DNA from: Elainella sp. Prado103
Lineage (GTDB): Bacteria; Cyanobacteriota; Cyanobacteriia; Elainellales; Elainellaceae
Direction: 5' to 3'
NCBI GenBank assembly: GCA_025454395.1
Contig: JALOOM010000005.1
Span: forward strand, 1-64,000
DNA: 64,000 nt
The notes below the pieces were generated by a model, which saw nothing but the letters and a program-made list of their open reading frames with translations, did no database searches and was not told the DNA's origin. How positions within the stretch are numbered: position 1 is the stretch's first letter; each line of letters begins with the position of its first letter. Both the position numbers and the translations under genes were made by a program. This document shows, piece by piece, positions 18,820 to 27,383 of the stretch.

Positions 18820-19247
18820 GGCATATTATTTTTTTCAATCTCGCTGGTTTCCAGAGTGGGATTGTTCCGAGACAGCTTCATGACACCAACCAGCATCAAT
18901 GCCTGAATCGATAATCCAATCACAATTGCCGTTAAAATGACTGCCTGCGGTACCGGGTCAGCATAGGCATTCAGCCCGTTCGATCCCATCCTGCTCAGAT
19001 CTCCGTCATCCGCAAAAATCGGGGTTAACAAGCCACCCCGAGCAGCGATCAAGACATAATAGGCAACGACTCCGGTGCTCATCACATCCATTGAGATGAT
19101 CTTCATCAAGAAGTTTTTCTTCCAGATGATGCCAAAGAATCCGCATAATATGGTGGCAAAAACACAAGCTTCTAACACAAGATCCCCATTCCCTCGCTGC
19201 GCGAGTAATCGACTAGCGCTAATCACAGCTAAACATGACGAAATCAA
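18816..19247 (-). CDS. mnhC: Mrp antiporter subunit C (NuoK-like)
   Basis: First gene of the operon. It has three helices, NuoK-like, with the conserved LEACVFATILCGFFGIIWKKNFLMKIISMDVMSTG and the PVPQAVILTAIVIGLSIQALML block. Conservation begins at LEACVF, so the true start may be the GTG at 19178 (with GAGG about 12 bases upstream), giving 120 residues, rather than ATG at 19247. The seven genes mnhC-D-E-F-G-DUF4040-mnhB run without gaps and form one transcription unit. Confidence 0.9.
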   Translation of the reverse strand: MISSCLAVISASRLLAQRGNGDLVLEACVFATILCGFFGIIWKKNFLMKIISMDVMSTGVVAYYVLIAARGGLLTPIFADDGDLSRMGSNGLNAYADPVPQAVILTAIVIGLSIQALMLVGVMKLSRNNPTLETSEIEKNNMP

Positions 19248-19401
19248 CCCATGCTCGATTGATCATCCGTCTGCTTCAATCGCTATCCTCTTTGTTAGAT
19301 CGATCGCACTCTAAGCTCAAGACGGCGAAGCACAGCAAAACTGCGAAGCACAGATGACATAGAGTAATAATGATGATTAAACAAAAGATGATAGTGATTT
19401 A

Positions 19402-19521
19402 ATGATACTTGATTCTGCTCCTTCTGACGAGAGCGTCTACCTGGAAAAATTGAGGGATCTGATTGCAATTGCTGATGATCTTGATAAATCGCGTCATGAT
19501 AAAAAGGTAGACAAAAGATAA
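19402..19521 (+). CDS. Possible 39-residue small ORF upstream of cofH
   Basis: ATG at 19402 opens a 39-codon frame whose product would be a charged amphipathic helix (SVYLEKLRDLIAIADDLDKS followed by a basic tail). It stops nine bases before the cofH ATG, so the two could be translationally coupled. No clear ribosome-binding site precedes it and I recognise no family. It may simply be the cofH leader. Confidence 0.3.
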   Translation: MILDSAPSDESVYLEKLRDLIAIADDLDKSRHDKKVDKR

Positions 19522-19530
19522 GCGTGATCC

Positions 19531-20703
19531 ATGGTTGCTCCAATAACCACCTCCTCGATTCGGCAAATCCTCGATCGTGCCTTAAACGGTCAAGATATTT
19601 CGGAAGCGGATGGCATTCTACTCCTGCAACAGTCTGATCCAATGTACCGAGCGGCGATTCAAGCGACTGCGGATCAGCTCCGTCAACAACAGAGTGGAGA
19701 GACGGTCACCTATGTGATCAACCGCAACATCAATTTTACGAATATTTGTGAACAGCATTGCAGTTTCTGTGCCTTCCGTCGCGATCCGGATCAGGAAGGT
19801 GCCTATTGGTTAGACACGGAAGTAATCCTGACTAAAGCAGCGGCAGCGGTTGCCCAGGGAGCTTCAGAAATTTGTATGCAGGGTGGATTAAATCCGGCAG
19901 CCCAAATCCATGGCCGCGCTCTAGACTATTACCTGAATATAGTCACCCACTTGCGATCGGCCTTTCCCCAACTCCATCTTCATGCCTTCTCGCCCCAGGA
20001 GGTACAATTTATTGCTCGTCAGGATGGGTTGAGCTATGCCCAAGTGATCGCTGCCCTTCAGGAAGCCGGGGTTGGCTCAATGCCTGGTACAGCGGCTGAA
20101 GTATTGGACGATGAAGTGCGGAAGGTGATTTGCCCAGAGAAAATTGATAGCGCTACCTGGCTCGAAATTGTCAGTACAGCCCACCAGATGGGCATGCCGA
20201 CCACCAGCACCTTGCTTTCTGGTCATATTGAAACTCCCGCCCAGCAGATGCATCATCTCCAGCAGTTACGCAGGCTACAACAGCAGGCGATCGATCAAGA
20301 TGCTGCCGCTCGCTTCACCGAATTCATCCTCCTTCCCTTTGTAGGGCAAGATGCCCCCAAGCCCTTGCGACGACGGGTAGGACGGGATCAGCCGAATTTA
20401 GATGATGCTCTCTTGCTGATGGCAGTGGCTCGCATTTATTTAGGCAACTGGATTGTTAACCATCAACCGAGTTGGGTTAAGTTAGGTTTGGCAGGAGCAA
20501 CGATCGCTCTGGAGTGGGGTTGTAACGATATTGGCGGCACTCTCATGGAGGAGCACATCACCACAATGGCAGGTGCCCAAGGCGGAACTTGCCAAACTGA
20601 GGCTGATTTACGAGCTGCGATCCATCGCATCGAACGACCAGCCCAGCAACGAGATACTTTGTATCGGTATTTGCCTTCTACCCAGATTACCTATCCAGCT
20701 TAA
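19531..20703 (+). CDS. cofH: CofH, FO (deazaflavin) synthase subunit 2, radical SAM
   Basis: A 390-residue radical SAM enzyme. The cluster motif CEQHCSFC (Cys73, Cys77, Cys80) sits after NINFTNI, and [10 protein letters not shown], the SPQEV segment, [14 protein letters not shown] and [11 protein letters not shown] match CofH/FbiC. With CofG it joins tyrosine to a flavin precursor to make 7,8-didemethyl-8-hydroxy-5-deazariboflavin. In cyanobacteria this is the antenna pigment of some DNA photolyases. The CofG partner is not in the window. MqnC/MqnE-type menaquinone enzymes are related, but the motifs here favour CofH. Confidence 0.92.
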   Translation: MVAPITTSSIRQILDRALNGQDISEADGILLLQQSDPMYRAAIQATADQLRQQQSGETVTYVINRNINFTNICEQHCSFCAFRRDPDQEGAYWLDTEVILTKAAAAVAQGASEICMQGGLNPAAQIHGRALDYYLNIVTHLRSAFPQLHLHAFSPQEVQFIARQDGLSYAQVIAALQEAGVGSMPGTAAEVLDDEVRKVICPEKIDSATWLEIVSTAHQMGMPTTSTLLSGHIETPAQQMHHLQQLRRLQQQAIDQDAAARFTEFILLPFVGQDAPKPLRRRVGRDQPNLDDALLLMAVARIYLGNWIVNHQPSWVKLGLAGATIALEWGCNDIGGTLMEEHITTMAGAQGGTCQTEADLRAAIHRIERPAQQRDTLYRYLPSTQITYPA

Positions 20704-20721
20704 AGGGAGGCTCAATTGACA

Positions 20722-20886
20722 TCAACGCCGGGAGGAAACCAAAAGTCTCTCAGGTTTCTTCTCCACCATTTCTAAAAAATTAGGCATTTCTTGCCAGCAG
20801 TGGGAACAAAACCAGTAGACTGAGCCGTGGCGGGCATGGCGGAGAAGGGGTTCGGAGCAGCAAGGGCATTGATTCTCGGTTTTCAT
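20722..20886 (-). CDS. Small zinc-ribbon protein (54 residues), cyanobacterial type
   Basis: From ATG 20886 the product has two CxxC knuckles, CPCC (residues 7-10) and CSHC further on, around LLRHARHGSVYWF, forming a probable zinc ribbon, then a basic tail. The reading frame extends 26 codons further upstream, but the conserved part starts at MKTENQCPCC. It resembles a short cyanobacterial protein of unknown role; no domain name can be attached with certainty. It is convergent with cofH, 18 bp apart. Confidence 0.75.
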   Translation of the reverse strand: MKTENQCPCCSEPLLRHARHGSVYWFCSHCWQEMPNFLEMVEKKPERLLVSSRR

Positions 20887-21493
20887 GATAATTTTGAAAT
20901 CTGTTTTAAAGGAATGAGCTAAACGAAGCGTATGAGCAACTGAAGAGAAGAACAATCCACACACCGAAGGGAATTAAAAGCAAGACAGTAGAAAGATCCC
21001 TCGAAATAATCTCAATGAGCTGCAATTGTGTGATGGAATCTTGACGAATTGCTTCCAAGAATAGGATCGCAAAGTTCTCAAGGAAGCACAATCAGCAGGA
21101 TGACCTATGCCAAAGGGTAGATCGAAGATTAAAACTGCGAGTACCAATCCTTAATTACCGATCGATCAATTTCAGGCAATCTCAGGCAATTAAGGTAAAA
21201 CCTTGAGTCAGTCGCCATCCTACAACAATGACTCGCCAGTCAATTCAAAGTTCGGTGGGGATCTACCATCCTTTCAATTCACTGGATATCGGCTCAAACA
21301 ACGACAGGATCCATTACAAAACTTATTCTTCTAGCCTGAGTTATCAGGACATGACGAACTCCCGACTGTACAACAGATGATGTTAGTGAGGTTGTCAGAG
21401 GTGACGATGGTGAGAAGTCAGCACGGATAGAAAATGTAATAGATGCGTCTGAAGCTAATTGCCTGAAGTTAATTGTCGATTCAACCCTGTCAG
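20887..21493. other. Gene-poor stretch of about 600 bp
   Basis: Two short minus-strand frames (20906-21091, which would give one hydrophobic segment, and 21294-21497) have no recognisable family or ribosome-binding site, and I do not call them genes. No array or clear terminator was seen. Confidence 0.4.
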
Positions 21494-21967
21494 TCATTCA
21501 ACCCTGCTGGGCGTGGTGATCGGGCTTCGATTTGGGTGGCTTCTTCGCATTTCTTGATGGGGCAAACCAGCTTCATAAAACGCTGCTCCACATGGTTTAA
21601 ATCCTAACTTCAAATAGAACGCTGTAGCATGAATTTGAGCATGAACTTTACTTTCTGCAATGTTTTTCTGATCTAAGTCACTGACAGCGGTTTGCACAAT
21701 CTGTGAGCCAATTCCCTGTCCTCGATAATCAGCCAGCACAGCCACCCGCTCAATCTTAGCGAGTTGAGGAGTCAAGAAGCGAATGCGAGCTGTCCCGATC
21801 GGTTGATGATTAGCATAGACCAGAATATGTTGACAGGCAGCATCATAGCCATCGAAATCTAAGGCTGGATCGATCCCTTGTTCTTGATGAAAAACGGCTG
21901 TCCGTACTGCCTGAATATCAGCCGCCGCCTCGGAATAAGCAGTAATTTGGATGGAAAACTGGCTCAT
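21494..21967 (-). CDS. GNAT-family N-acetyltransferase
   Basis: A 157-residue acetyltransferase. The acetyl-CoA loop RGQGIG follows AKIERVAVLADY, and HAQIHATAFYLKLGFKPCGAAFYEAGLPHQEMRR is typical of the ElaA/YjcF branch of the superfamily. The N-terminal RTAVFHQEQGIDPALDFDGYD fits the same branch. The substrate cannot be told from sequence. It is monocistronic by spacing. Confidence 0.88.
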   Translation of the reverse strand: MSQFSIQITAYSEAAADIQAVRTAVFHQEQGIDPALDFDGYDAACQHILVYANHQPIGTARIRFLTPQLAKIERVAVLADYRGQGIGSQIVQTAVSDLDQKNIAESKVHAQIHATAFYLKLGFKPCGAAFYEAGLPHQEMRRSHPNRSPITTPSRVE

Positions 21968-22170
21968 CTAAATTTGTTGAACTCGTTGCTGCAAAAGATG
22001 TTGATACAAAAGATATTGCATAGGGAAGAAGAAAAATAAAAAGATACAAAGCATCGAGAGAATTACTCTTCTCCTTGCCTTGTACCCACTGTGATTTTTC
22101 GGGATAGAAAAAAGGTTGAATAGCTGGAATATTCAGTGATCAGAATTGGGAAACCTGCCAGCCCCTGCAA

Positions 22171-22728
22171 CTACTCGCCCCGCACCTGATCTGCTCTACA
22201 GGTTGCGAGCACTTGCTGATCGGTTTCGCTGAGGGTGTCGATACGATGATATCCCTCTAACCCTAGTGGTACAGCAGTATTTCCATTTGCTTGAGCCACA
22301 TCACCGGCGGATTGCAAAGCCACATCGTAAGGATGACGGGTTTGTTCATAGCTGTCGATCACAGTTAGGGCCAGCTTGTCAGCCTCAACATTGCCGTAGA
22401 AACAGTCGAAGGAAGAACGGGGCATATAGAAGCCACCAATGACCTGACCAGCCGCCACTTCAAATACTAGATATTCTGAGCCAATTTGGTTAGGTTCAGG
22501 AGACTGACCATACAGATACACTCCGTCGCTCAAAGCGGAGGTTGGAGCAGAATCGAGCGTATCAGTCGCAGGAGTAGGATTTGCATCGGTAGGTTCAGAG
22601 TTGGCTGAGGGCAATGCCATCGCTCCGGCTGCTAATCCGAAGGACAACACCAAGCCGACGATCGGCTTTTCCACAACTTGCACTAGAGTACGCCACGGCC
22701 GAGATGCGCGATTTTGATTGTTAAACAC
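22171..22728 (-). CDS. Exported protein of unknown function
   Basis: 185 residues starting at a GTG with an excellent ribosome-binding site (AAGGAGG, eight bases upstream). A basic N-terminus and hydrophobic core (IVGLVLSFGLAAGAMALPSANS) form a signal peptide or anchor. A Thr/Pro/Asp linker leads to a compact domain (GVYLYGQSPEPNQIGSEYLVFEV, MPRSSFDCFYGNVEADKLALTVID) with Cys residues that could pair in the periplasm. I recall similar proteins in other cyanobacteria without a function. Confidence 0.75.
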   Translation of the reverse strand: MFNNQNRASRPWRTLVQVVEKPIVGLVLSFGLAAGAMALPSANSEPTDANPTPATDTLDSAPTSALSDGVYLYGQSPEPNQIGSEYLVFEVAAGQVIGGFYMPRSSFDCFYGNVEADKLALTVIDSYEQTRHPYDVALQSAGDVAQANGNTAVPLGLEGYHRIDTLSETDQQVLATCRADQVRGE

Positions 22729-23302
22729 CGTAGTTTCCTCCTTATTTCTGCTAAAGTCTCTATTTCTGCTAAAAACTGCTTGTATTGCGCTTAAAAGCCG
22801 ATAAAATATACCTTCACTCTACTGGAAAGGTGAATATCACCTGATGAGTCCAGGAAAGACTTTACACAATGCAGCAACATATCGTTGCAATACGCTGGTT
22901 AACTCTAAAATTCCCATCACTGAGAGGGACTACAGCAGCACTCTGTTAAATTCCAGAAAACTTGCCGCAAGTTTTTTAAAGTTCTTTGCGAAGCAAGCAT
23001 GGCTAAGTCAAAGTTATTTTAGGGATTCAGCGAACTTGACTTCTAATTTAGTTGAGTCTGTCTCTAGCCCACATCGACCCTTCGGTTCATCCTATGGGTC
23101 AGACTTGAGGGGGTTACATTTGTTCACTCAGCTCAAAATGTTCACTCAGATCAAAATGTTCACTCAGATCAAAAAAGGTGCCTTGTAGCACCCCAAATCG
23201 ATCGGCGATCCAGCCCCCTGAGCAAACCGCTAGCAGCCTTGTCAGGGAGGAGAGGGTAGTCTCCTCTACCTTGGCGAACTCCTGAACGAGGCTGCAACGG
23301 GC
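22729..23302. other. Intergenic region between the exported-protein and sigma-factor genes
   Basis: A 114-codon plus-strand frame here (22844-23188) has no recognisable family and ends in tandem copies of a 17-bp unit encoding MFTQIK. I consider it non-coding. The repeats lie at about 23126-23175. The 3' ends of the region should hold the sigma-factor terminator, but no convincing hairpin with a T-run was seen. Confidence 0.4.
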
Positions 23303-24301
23303 TTAACTGGCTAAATAGCCTCTCACAGTAGCTTTACGACGACGCAAATGATCGAGCGCTTGCCGTTCGAGCTGGCGCACCCGCTCCCGGCTGATGTTCA
23401 TCCGCTGACCCACTTTAGCCAAGGACAGTTCATGCCCATCTTGCAGCCCAAAGCGCAAAACAATCACTTCTCGTTGTTGCGGGGTCAGCTCCGATAGCAT
23501 TCCTTCCAGATCGCGGCGCAGCGACTCTTGGGTGGCAAAGCTTTCGGGTGAAGCACTTTCGCTTTCATCTTCTAGCAGATCTTGCAGCTCGGTATCTTGG
23601 TTGTCACCAACGCGCAAATCAAGCGATACGGGTTGACGCGCCATCATCAGAAACTCGCGGATCTGACTGGTATCTAACTCCAGTGCGGTCGCAATCTCCG
23701 CTGGACTGGGGCTACGACCCAGTTTCTGGGTGAGTTCACGTTGCACTTTCTTGATTTTGTTCAGCTTTTCAGTGATGTGGATGGGTAGACGAATTGTGCG
23801 GGCTTGCTGAGCAATGGCTCGGGTGATCGCTTGCCGGATCCACCAGTAGGCATAGGTGGAAAACTTATAGCCCCGGGTCGGGTCAAACTTTTCGACCCCT
23901 CGTTCCAGACCAAGCGTCCCTTCTTGAATCAGATCCAAAAATTCCAGATTGCGCTTCTGGTATTTTTTGGCGATCGCGACTACAAGCCGCAGATTGGCTT
24001 CCACCATCTTTTGTTTAGCCCGCTGACCGATGCGCAAAGTTTTTTCCAGTTCAGATTCGCTGATCTGCGCTGCTGCTGCCCACTCAGTCTGGCTAGGCTC
24101 CCGATCTAGCTTGGCGATCAGGTCTTCCCGTAGGTCATATAACGCCATCATTTGCTGAACCTGTTTGCCGTAGACGATCTCCTGTTCGTGGGTCAGCAAA
24201 GGAACTCGCCCAATCTCATGCAGATAGGTGCGCACCATGTCTACGGTAAAGAGTGGCTGAGTCGTCTTTGTTTTTTTGGTTTCGAGGTTTGTGGTTGACA
24301 T
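23303..24301 (-). CDS. Group 2 RpoD-type RNA polymerase sigma factor
   Basis: 332 residues with region 1.2 ([29 protein letters not shown]), region 2 ([50 protein letters not shown]), region 3 ([27 protein letters not shown]) and region 4 ([33 protein letters not shown]). It lacks the long N-terminal region of the principal SigA, so it is an alternative, non-essential group 2 factor of the kind that handles stress, nitrogen or dark responses in cyanobacteria (SigB/SigD class most likely). A 1.2-kb gene-free region precedes it, which suggests complex control. Confidence 0.93.
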   Translation of the reverse strand: MSTTNLETKKTKTTQPLFTVDMVRTYLHEIGRVPLLTHEQEIVYGKQVQQMMALYDLREDLIAKLDREPSQTEWAAAAQISESELEKTLRIGQRAKQKMVEANLRLVVAIAKKYQKRNLEFLDLIQEGTLGLERGVEKFDPTRGYKFSTYAYWWIRQAITRAIAQQARTIRLPIHITEKLNKIKKVQRELTQKLGRSPSPAEIATALELDTSQIREFLMMARQPVSLDLRVGDNQDTELQDLLEDESESASPESFATQESLRRDLEGMLSELTPQQREVIVLRFGLQDGHELSLAKVGQRMNISRERVRQLERQALDHLRRRKATVRGYLAS

Positions 24302-25472
24302 GGATCTATTGAACTCCTTCGAACAGGGTTATGAAGAATGGGGGAAACAGGAAACACAGGTTTCCAGAAAAGCAAAAGAAACTAAATTGAAGCGGCGAGA
24401 AATCACAAAAGAGATAACTGTTAAGGCGACTGTTAAGGCGAATGCTGCTGAAGCGAAATCTGTGATGCAAACGATAGAATAGTAAAAGCAGGTGAGAATT
24501 GTTAGAACAGGTGACGGGGGTAGAACAGGTGACGGGGGTAGAACAGGTGACGGGCTAAGCTATCATTGAGCTTAATTACGGGTTTAGAGTCGATCTCCCA
24601 ACTCAACGCTTCGATCAAGGTTGCAACCAGCAGGGTTCCAGCTAGGATTCCATCCAAGACCTAGATCCGTCCCAACTTGGTAGAACAATGGAATAGATCA
24701 CACTGAATCCATCACAATCGTCTAATGACTACGACCCATAAAATAAATAACTGTTGCAACGAACGAAGCATATCGTTCTGTCCTCAAAGTTTGAACCCGA
24801 ATTATTTGAACCCAAATTATTTGAACCCGAATTAAACCCCAAACTAACTTCGATCAGTCTGCTCTTCAGTGTTGACAGGATGCTACAGAAACCACCTGTG
24901 TAACATCCCCAACCCAAATGCTGATTGGATACAGGAAACTATCCTAACAATGGCGCTCTCCAAAACTGTAATCGGCTAAGGCATCTAACCCTAAGACAGT
25001 GACTCACAGAAGACAGTAACTCACAGAAGACAGTGACTCACAAAACAGCAACGACAGAGGAACAGACCGCAAAACAAACAGTGAGCAAAATGGGTGAAGA
25101 ATGAAGCTGCAACGGGCAAAACGGGATAGAGGGGAAGCAGGCGGACTCAGGTGAACTGGAAATAGCTGAGTAAATGGCTTAGTCGGAATCGTTATGAGTT
25201 TGACTATATACTATAGTAGTACAACTTTAATCTCCAGTAAAGCGTCGTGAATTCATCCGATCGGATGAACTTACTAAATTTTTTGCCATAGACAGGGGTG
25301 GAGCAAGATATGATGAGGAATTACGACTGGATAGCAGTAATCCAGGGCGTTTCTTTGATCATCCGGCTTGCTCAATCATGCAGAGGTACGGTCAGCCCCT
25401 CGTGATTACCGTACTAATGGCCAGGCTCATAGCTGGACTCATGGCTAGGTGGGTCTGGGGGCGCTAACTGCC
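24302..25472. other. 1.2-kb gene-free region upstream of the sigma factor, with three arrays
   Basis: No convincing gene; short frames at 24276-24482 and 24729-24917 are repeat-driven. Tandem arrays are an 18-bp unit TAGAACAGGTGACGGGGG (24503-24553, three copies), a 15-bp unit TTGAACCCGAATTAT (24791-24835, three copies) and a 17-bp unit AGACAGTGACTCACAGA (24994-25044, three copies). A perfect 18-bp palindrome lies at 25252-25269. The region carries the sigma-factor promoter and the end of the HerA-like gene's transcript. Confidence 0.6.
25252..25269. promoter_or_regulatory. Perfect 18-bp palindrome
   Basis: TTCATCCGATCGGATGAA reads the same on both strands and is centred on a CGATCG hexamer. 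It could be an operator or just a HIP1-like site with flanking symmetry. It lies beyond the 3' end of the HerA-like gene, in gene-free DNA. Confidence 0.35.
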
Positions 25473-27203
25473 TTAAAATCCCAGATCGGCTTTTGCAGCC
25501 TCGGCCGCCCGGAAAATCGCTTCTGAAGGTAAGTCTTCCCAAGGTGTATCGCCAATTTCGGCATAGAAGGTTTCGTCGTAGGGACGGGTGCGCACCACTA
25601 CCGGCATGGGCACTGCATGGCCCAGAATTAACGCCTGCTGCTTCGAATCCAGTTTTGCCAACACCGATCGCAAAGCCTGCCCACCGGAAACCCCCGTAAA
25701 AATCGCATCAATATCTTTCTCATCATTCAATAAAGCAGTGATCCGGGTGCCTACCTGGGACATCACCTCATTGTCGATCCCCGAAGGGCGTTGATCAACT
25801 ACTAAGAGGGTGACGAAATACTTCCGCATCTCTCGAGCGATCGTGCCAAAAATTGTCTGTCGAACGGTGGCGGGATCCAGAAATCGGTGGGCTTCTTCAA
25901 TGGTGATCACGAGTTGTAAAGGGCGATCACTCGGGTTTTTCGTTTGGAGAAACCGCTCCGCCTTATGCACATAACTGGCATGGATGCGGCGGGCAATAAT
26001 ATTGGTGGCCAGCATGTAGGAAAGCATGTTGGACTGGGAGCCAAACTCCACCACTACATGTTTACCGGCTTCCAGCGACTCCAACACCTGATTGACGTAG
26101 TTTTTGGGTGAGGTGGCTCGCAAGTATTTCATATCATCCAGGCGGGTCAGCTTGCGTTGTAAGGCCATGATGGAGGATTTGCTACCCATCTTGACTTCAC
26201 AGAACTCTTGAATTTCCTCATTGCTCATCGATAGAAGCCGCGAAATCCAGGACTTGCCGAACTCGTTGCGCAGAATGATCGCATTTTCCAAACTGGCTTC
26301 TGACAGGTTCAGCTCCCCCCGCACCAGCATGAGGTCTTCCACTTCAATCTGGTCATAGCTGATATAGAGTTCTTGGGCATCTCGCACGCCACGCCGCCGC
26401 GTCGATTCTGAATCAAGCGTATAAATTTGTACTTGCCCTGGAAATAACTGCCGCAATCCTTTGACGGTACTGAACTGTTTACCCTCCCGCGTCGCTTCCC
26501 AGCCATACTCGGAATGCATGTCGAAAATTAAATTGACGGCAGCCCGCTTGCGGATAATCCCAGACAGCAACAGCCGGGTGAGGAACGATTTCCCTGTGCC
26601 CGATTTACCGAACACGCCATTGCTGCGTTCCACAAATCGATCCAGATCGAGACAAATGGGCACATCCATATCGATCGGCTGACCAATCACAAAGTTACGG
26701 CGATGGGGATCATCTTCCCAACCAAATACGGCTCGAAAGTCTCGATCGGCCGCATCATACACCTGACTGAAGTGACTGGGAATAGTTTTGACCGGAGAGA
26801 GTTCGACGCTGTTGGTATTGGCTTCGTAGGATGCGGTTTTCGAGATAGTTTTGGAGGTGACTTTCGCTTTGGTTGCCTGCTTGGGGCGAGTTTCCTGCTC
26901 TTCATCCTTGGGCGTAAACATCAGCATAGGTGAGAGATTGATCGTACCAAAGGTGCCCGTACCGGCCAAAACTTCCTGCAAAAACTGGTTGCTGGGTTCT
27001 GGCGGATTGGCCAAAATGCGCTGGCTTGCCGTCCCCAAGGAAACATCGGTCAACATACAAAAAAAGCGCGATCGCACCCCTTGAACCACCAAAAACTTGC
27101 CAACACGCATATCTTCGACCAACACATTGGCATGGAGGCGCACTTCCAAGCCTTGACTGAGGGAGCCTTGAATCACGGAACCAAGCGGTTTTTCTGGAGT
27201 CAT
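25473..27203 (-). CDS. HerA-like ATPase (DUF87, HAS-barrel)
   Basis: 576 residues from ATG 27203. An N-terminal beta-barrel (about 1-90, GSVIQGSLSQGLEVRLHANV) precedes a FtsK/HerA-type motor with Walker A GKSGTGKS (about 198-205), Walker B VITIEEAHRF (near 432), and later VVDQRPSGIDNEVMSQVGTRI. HerA hexamers pump DNA and in archaea work with the NurA nuclease in end resection. A NurA-domain protein is encoded 24 kb away in this window, which makes a cyanobacterial HerA-NurA pair plausible but unproven. A frame extension to 27323 would add 40 residues unlike the family. Confidence 0.88.
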   Translation of the reverse strand: MTPEKPLGSVIQGSLSQGLEVRLHANVLVEDMRVGKFLVVQGVRSRFFCMLTDVSLGTASQRILANPPEPSNQFLQEVLAGTGTFGTINLSPMLMFTPKDEEQETRPKQATKAKVTSKTISKTASYEANTNSVELSPVKTIPSHFSQVYDAADRDFRAVFGWEDDPHRRNFVIGQPIDMDVPICLDLDRFVERSNGVFGKSGTGKSFLTRLLLSGIIRKRAAVNLIFDMHSEYGWEATREGKQFSTVKGLRQLFPGQVQIYTLDSESTRRRGVRDAQELYISYDQIEVEDLMLVRGELNLSEASLENAIILRNEFGKSWISRLLSMSNEEIQEFCEVKMGSKSSIMALQRKLTRLDDMKYLRATSPKNYVNQVLESLEAGKHVVVEFGSQSNMLSYMLATNIIARRIHASYVHKAERFLQTKNPSDRPLQLVITIEEAHRFLDPATVRQTIFGTIAREMRKYFVTLLVVDQRPSGIDNEVMSQVGTRITALLNDEKDIDAIFTGVSGGQALRSVLAKLDSKQQALILGHAVPMPVVVRTRPYDETFYAEIGDTPWEDLPSEAIFRAAEAAKADLGF

Positions 27204-27303
27204 GACGGAGCCGAATGAAGGGATGGAGCGAGTTGGGAGAACTAGCGGAAGGAATGCCCTTTTAATTGTACTGAAAAGAAAAACTCCCCCGATCGAATGT
27301 ACT

Positions 27304-27333
27304 GAAAACAAAAAGCCCCCCACTTGGGAGGGC
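27304..27333 (-). terminator. Rho-independent terminator of tkt
   Basis: On the minus strand GCCCTCC pairs with GGGGGGC around a short loop, followed at once by TTTTTGTTTT. It lies about 50 bp after the transketolase stop codon. A second imperfect copy of the neighbouring TGTACTGAAAA..CCCC pattern lies at 27268-27293. Confidence 0.7.
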
Positions 27334-27383
27334 AGATGTTGATTGAGGTCAAAACCTAAGTCATGGGGGTGGAATTAAGCCAC

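Noticed and set aside
22895-22940. Segment with CCCATCACTGAGAGGGACTAC, resembling a CRISPR repeat
   Set aside because: Only one copy exists, with no spacers or cas genes; not an array.
22844-23188. 114-codon plus-strand frame
   Set aside because: Ends in repeat-derived MFTQIK units and shows no family features; probably intergenic.
24276-24482. 68-codon frame divergent from the sigma factor
   Set aside because: Overlaps the sigma-factor start, is low-complexity (Lys/Glu) and includes a short repeat; no binding site.
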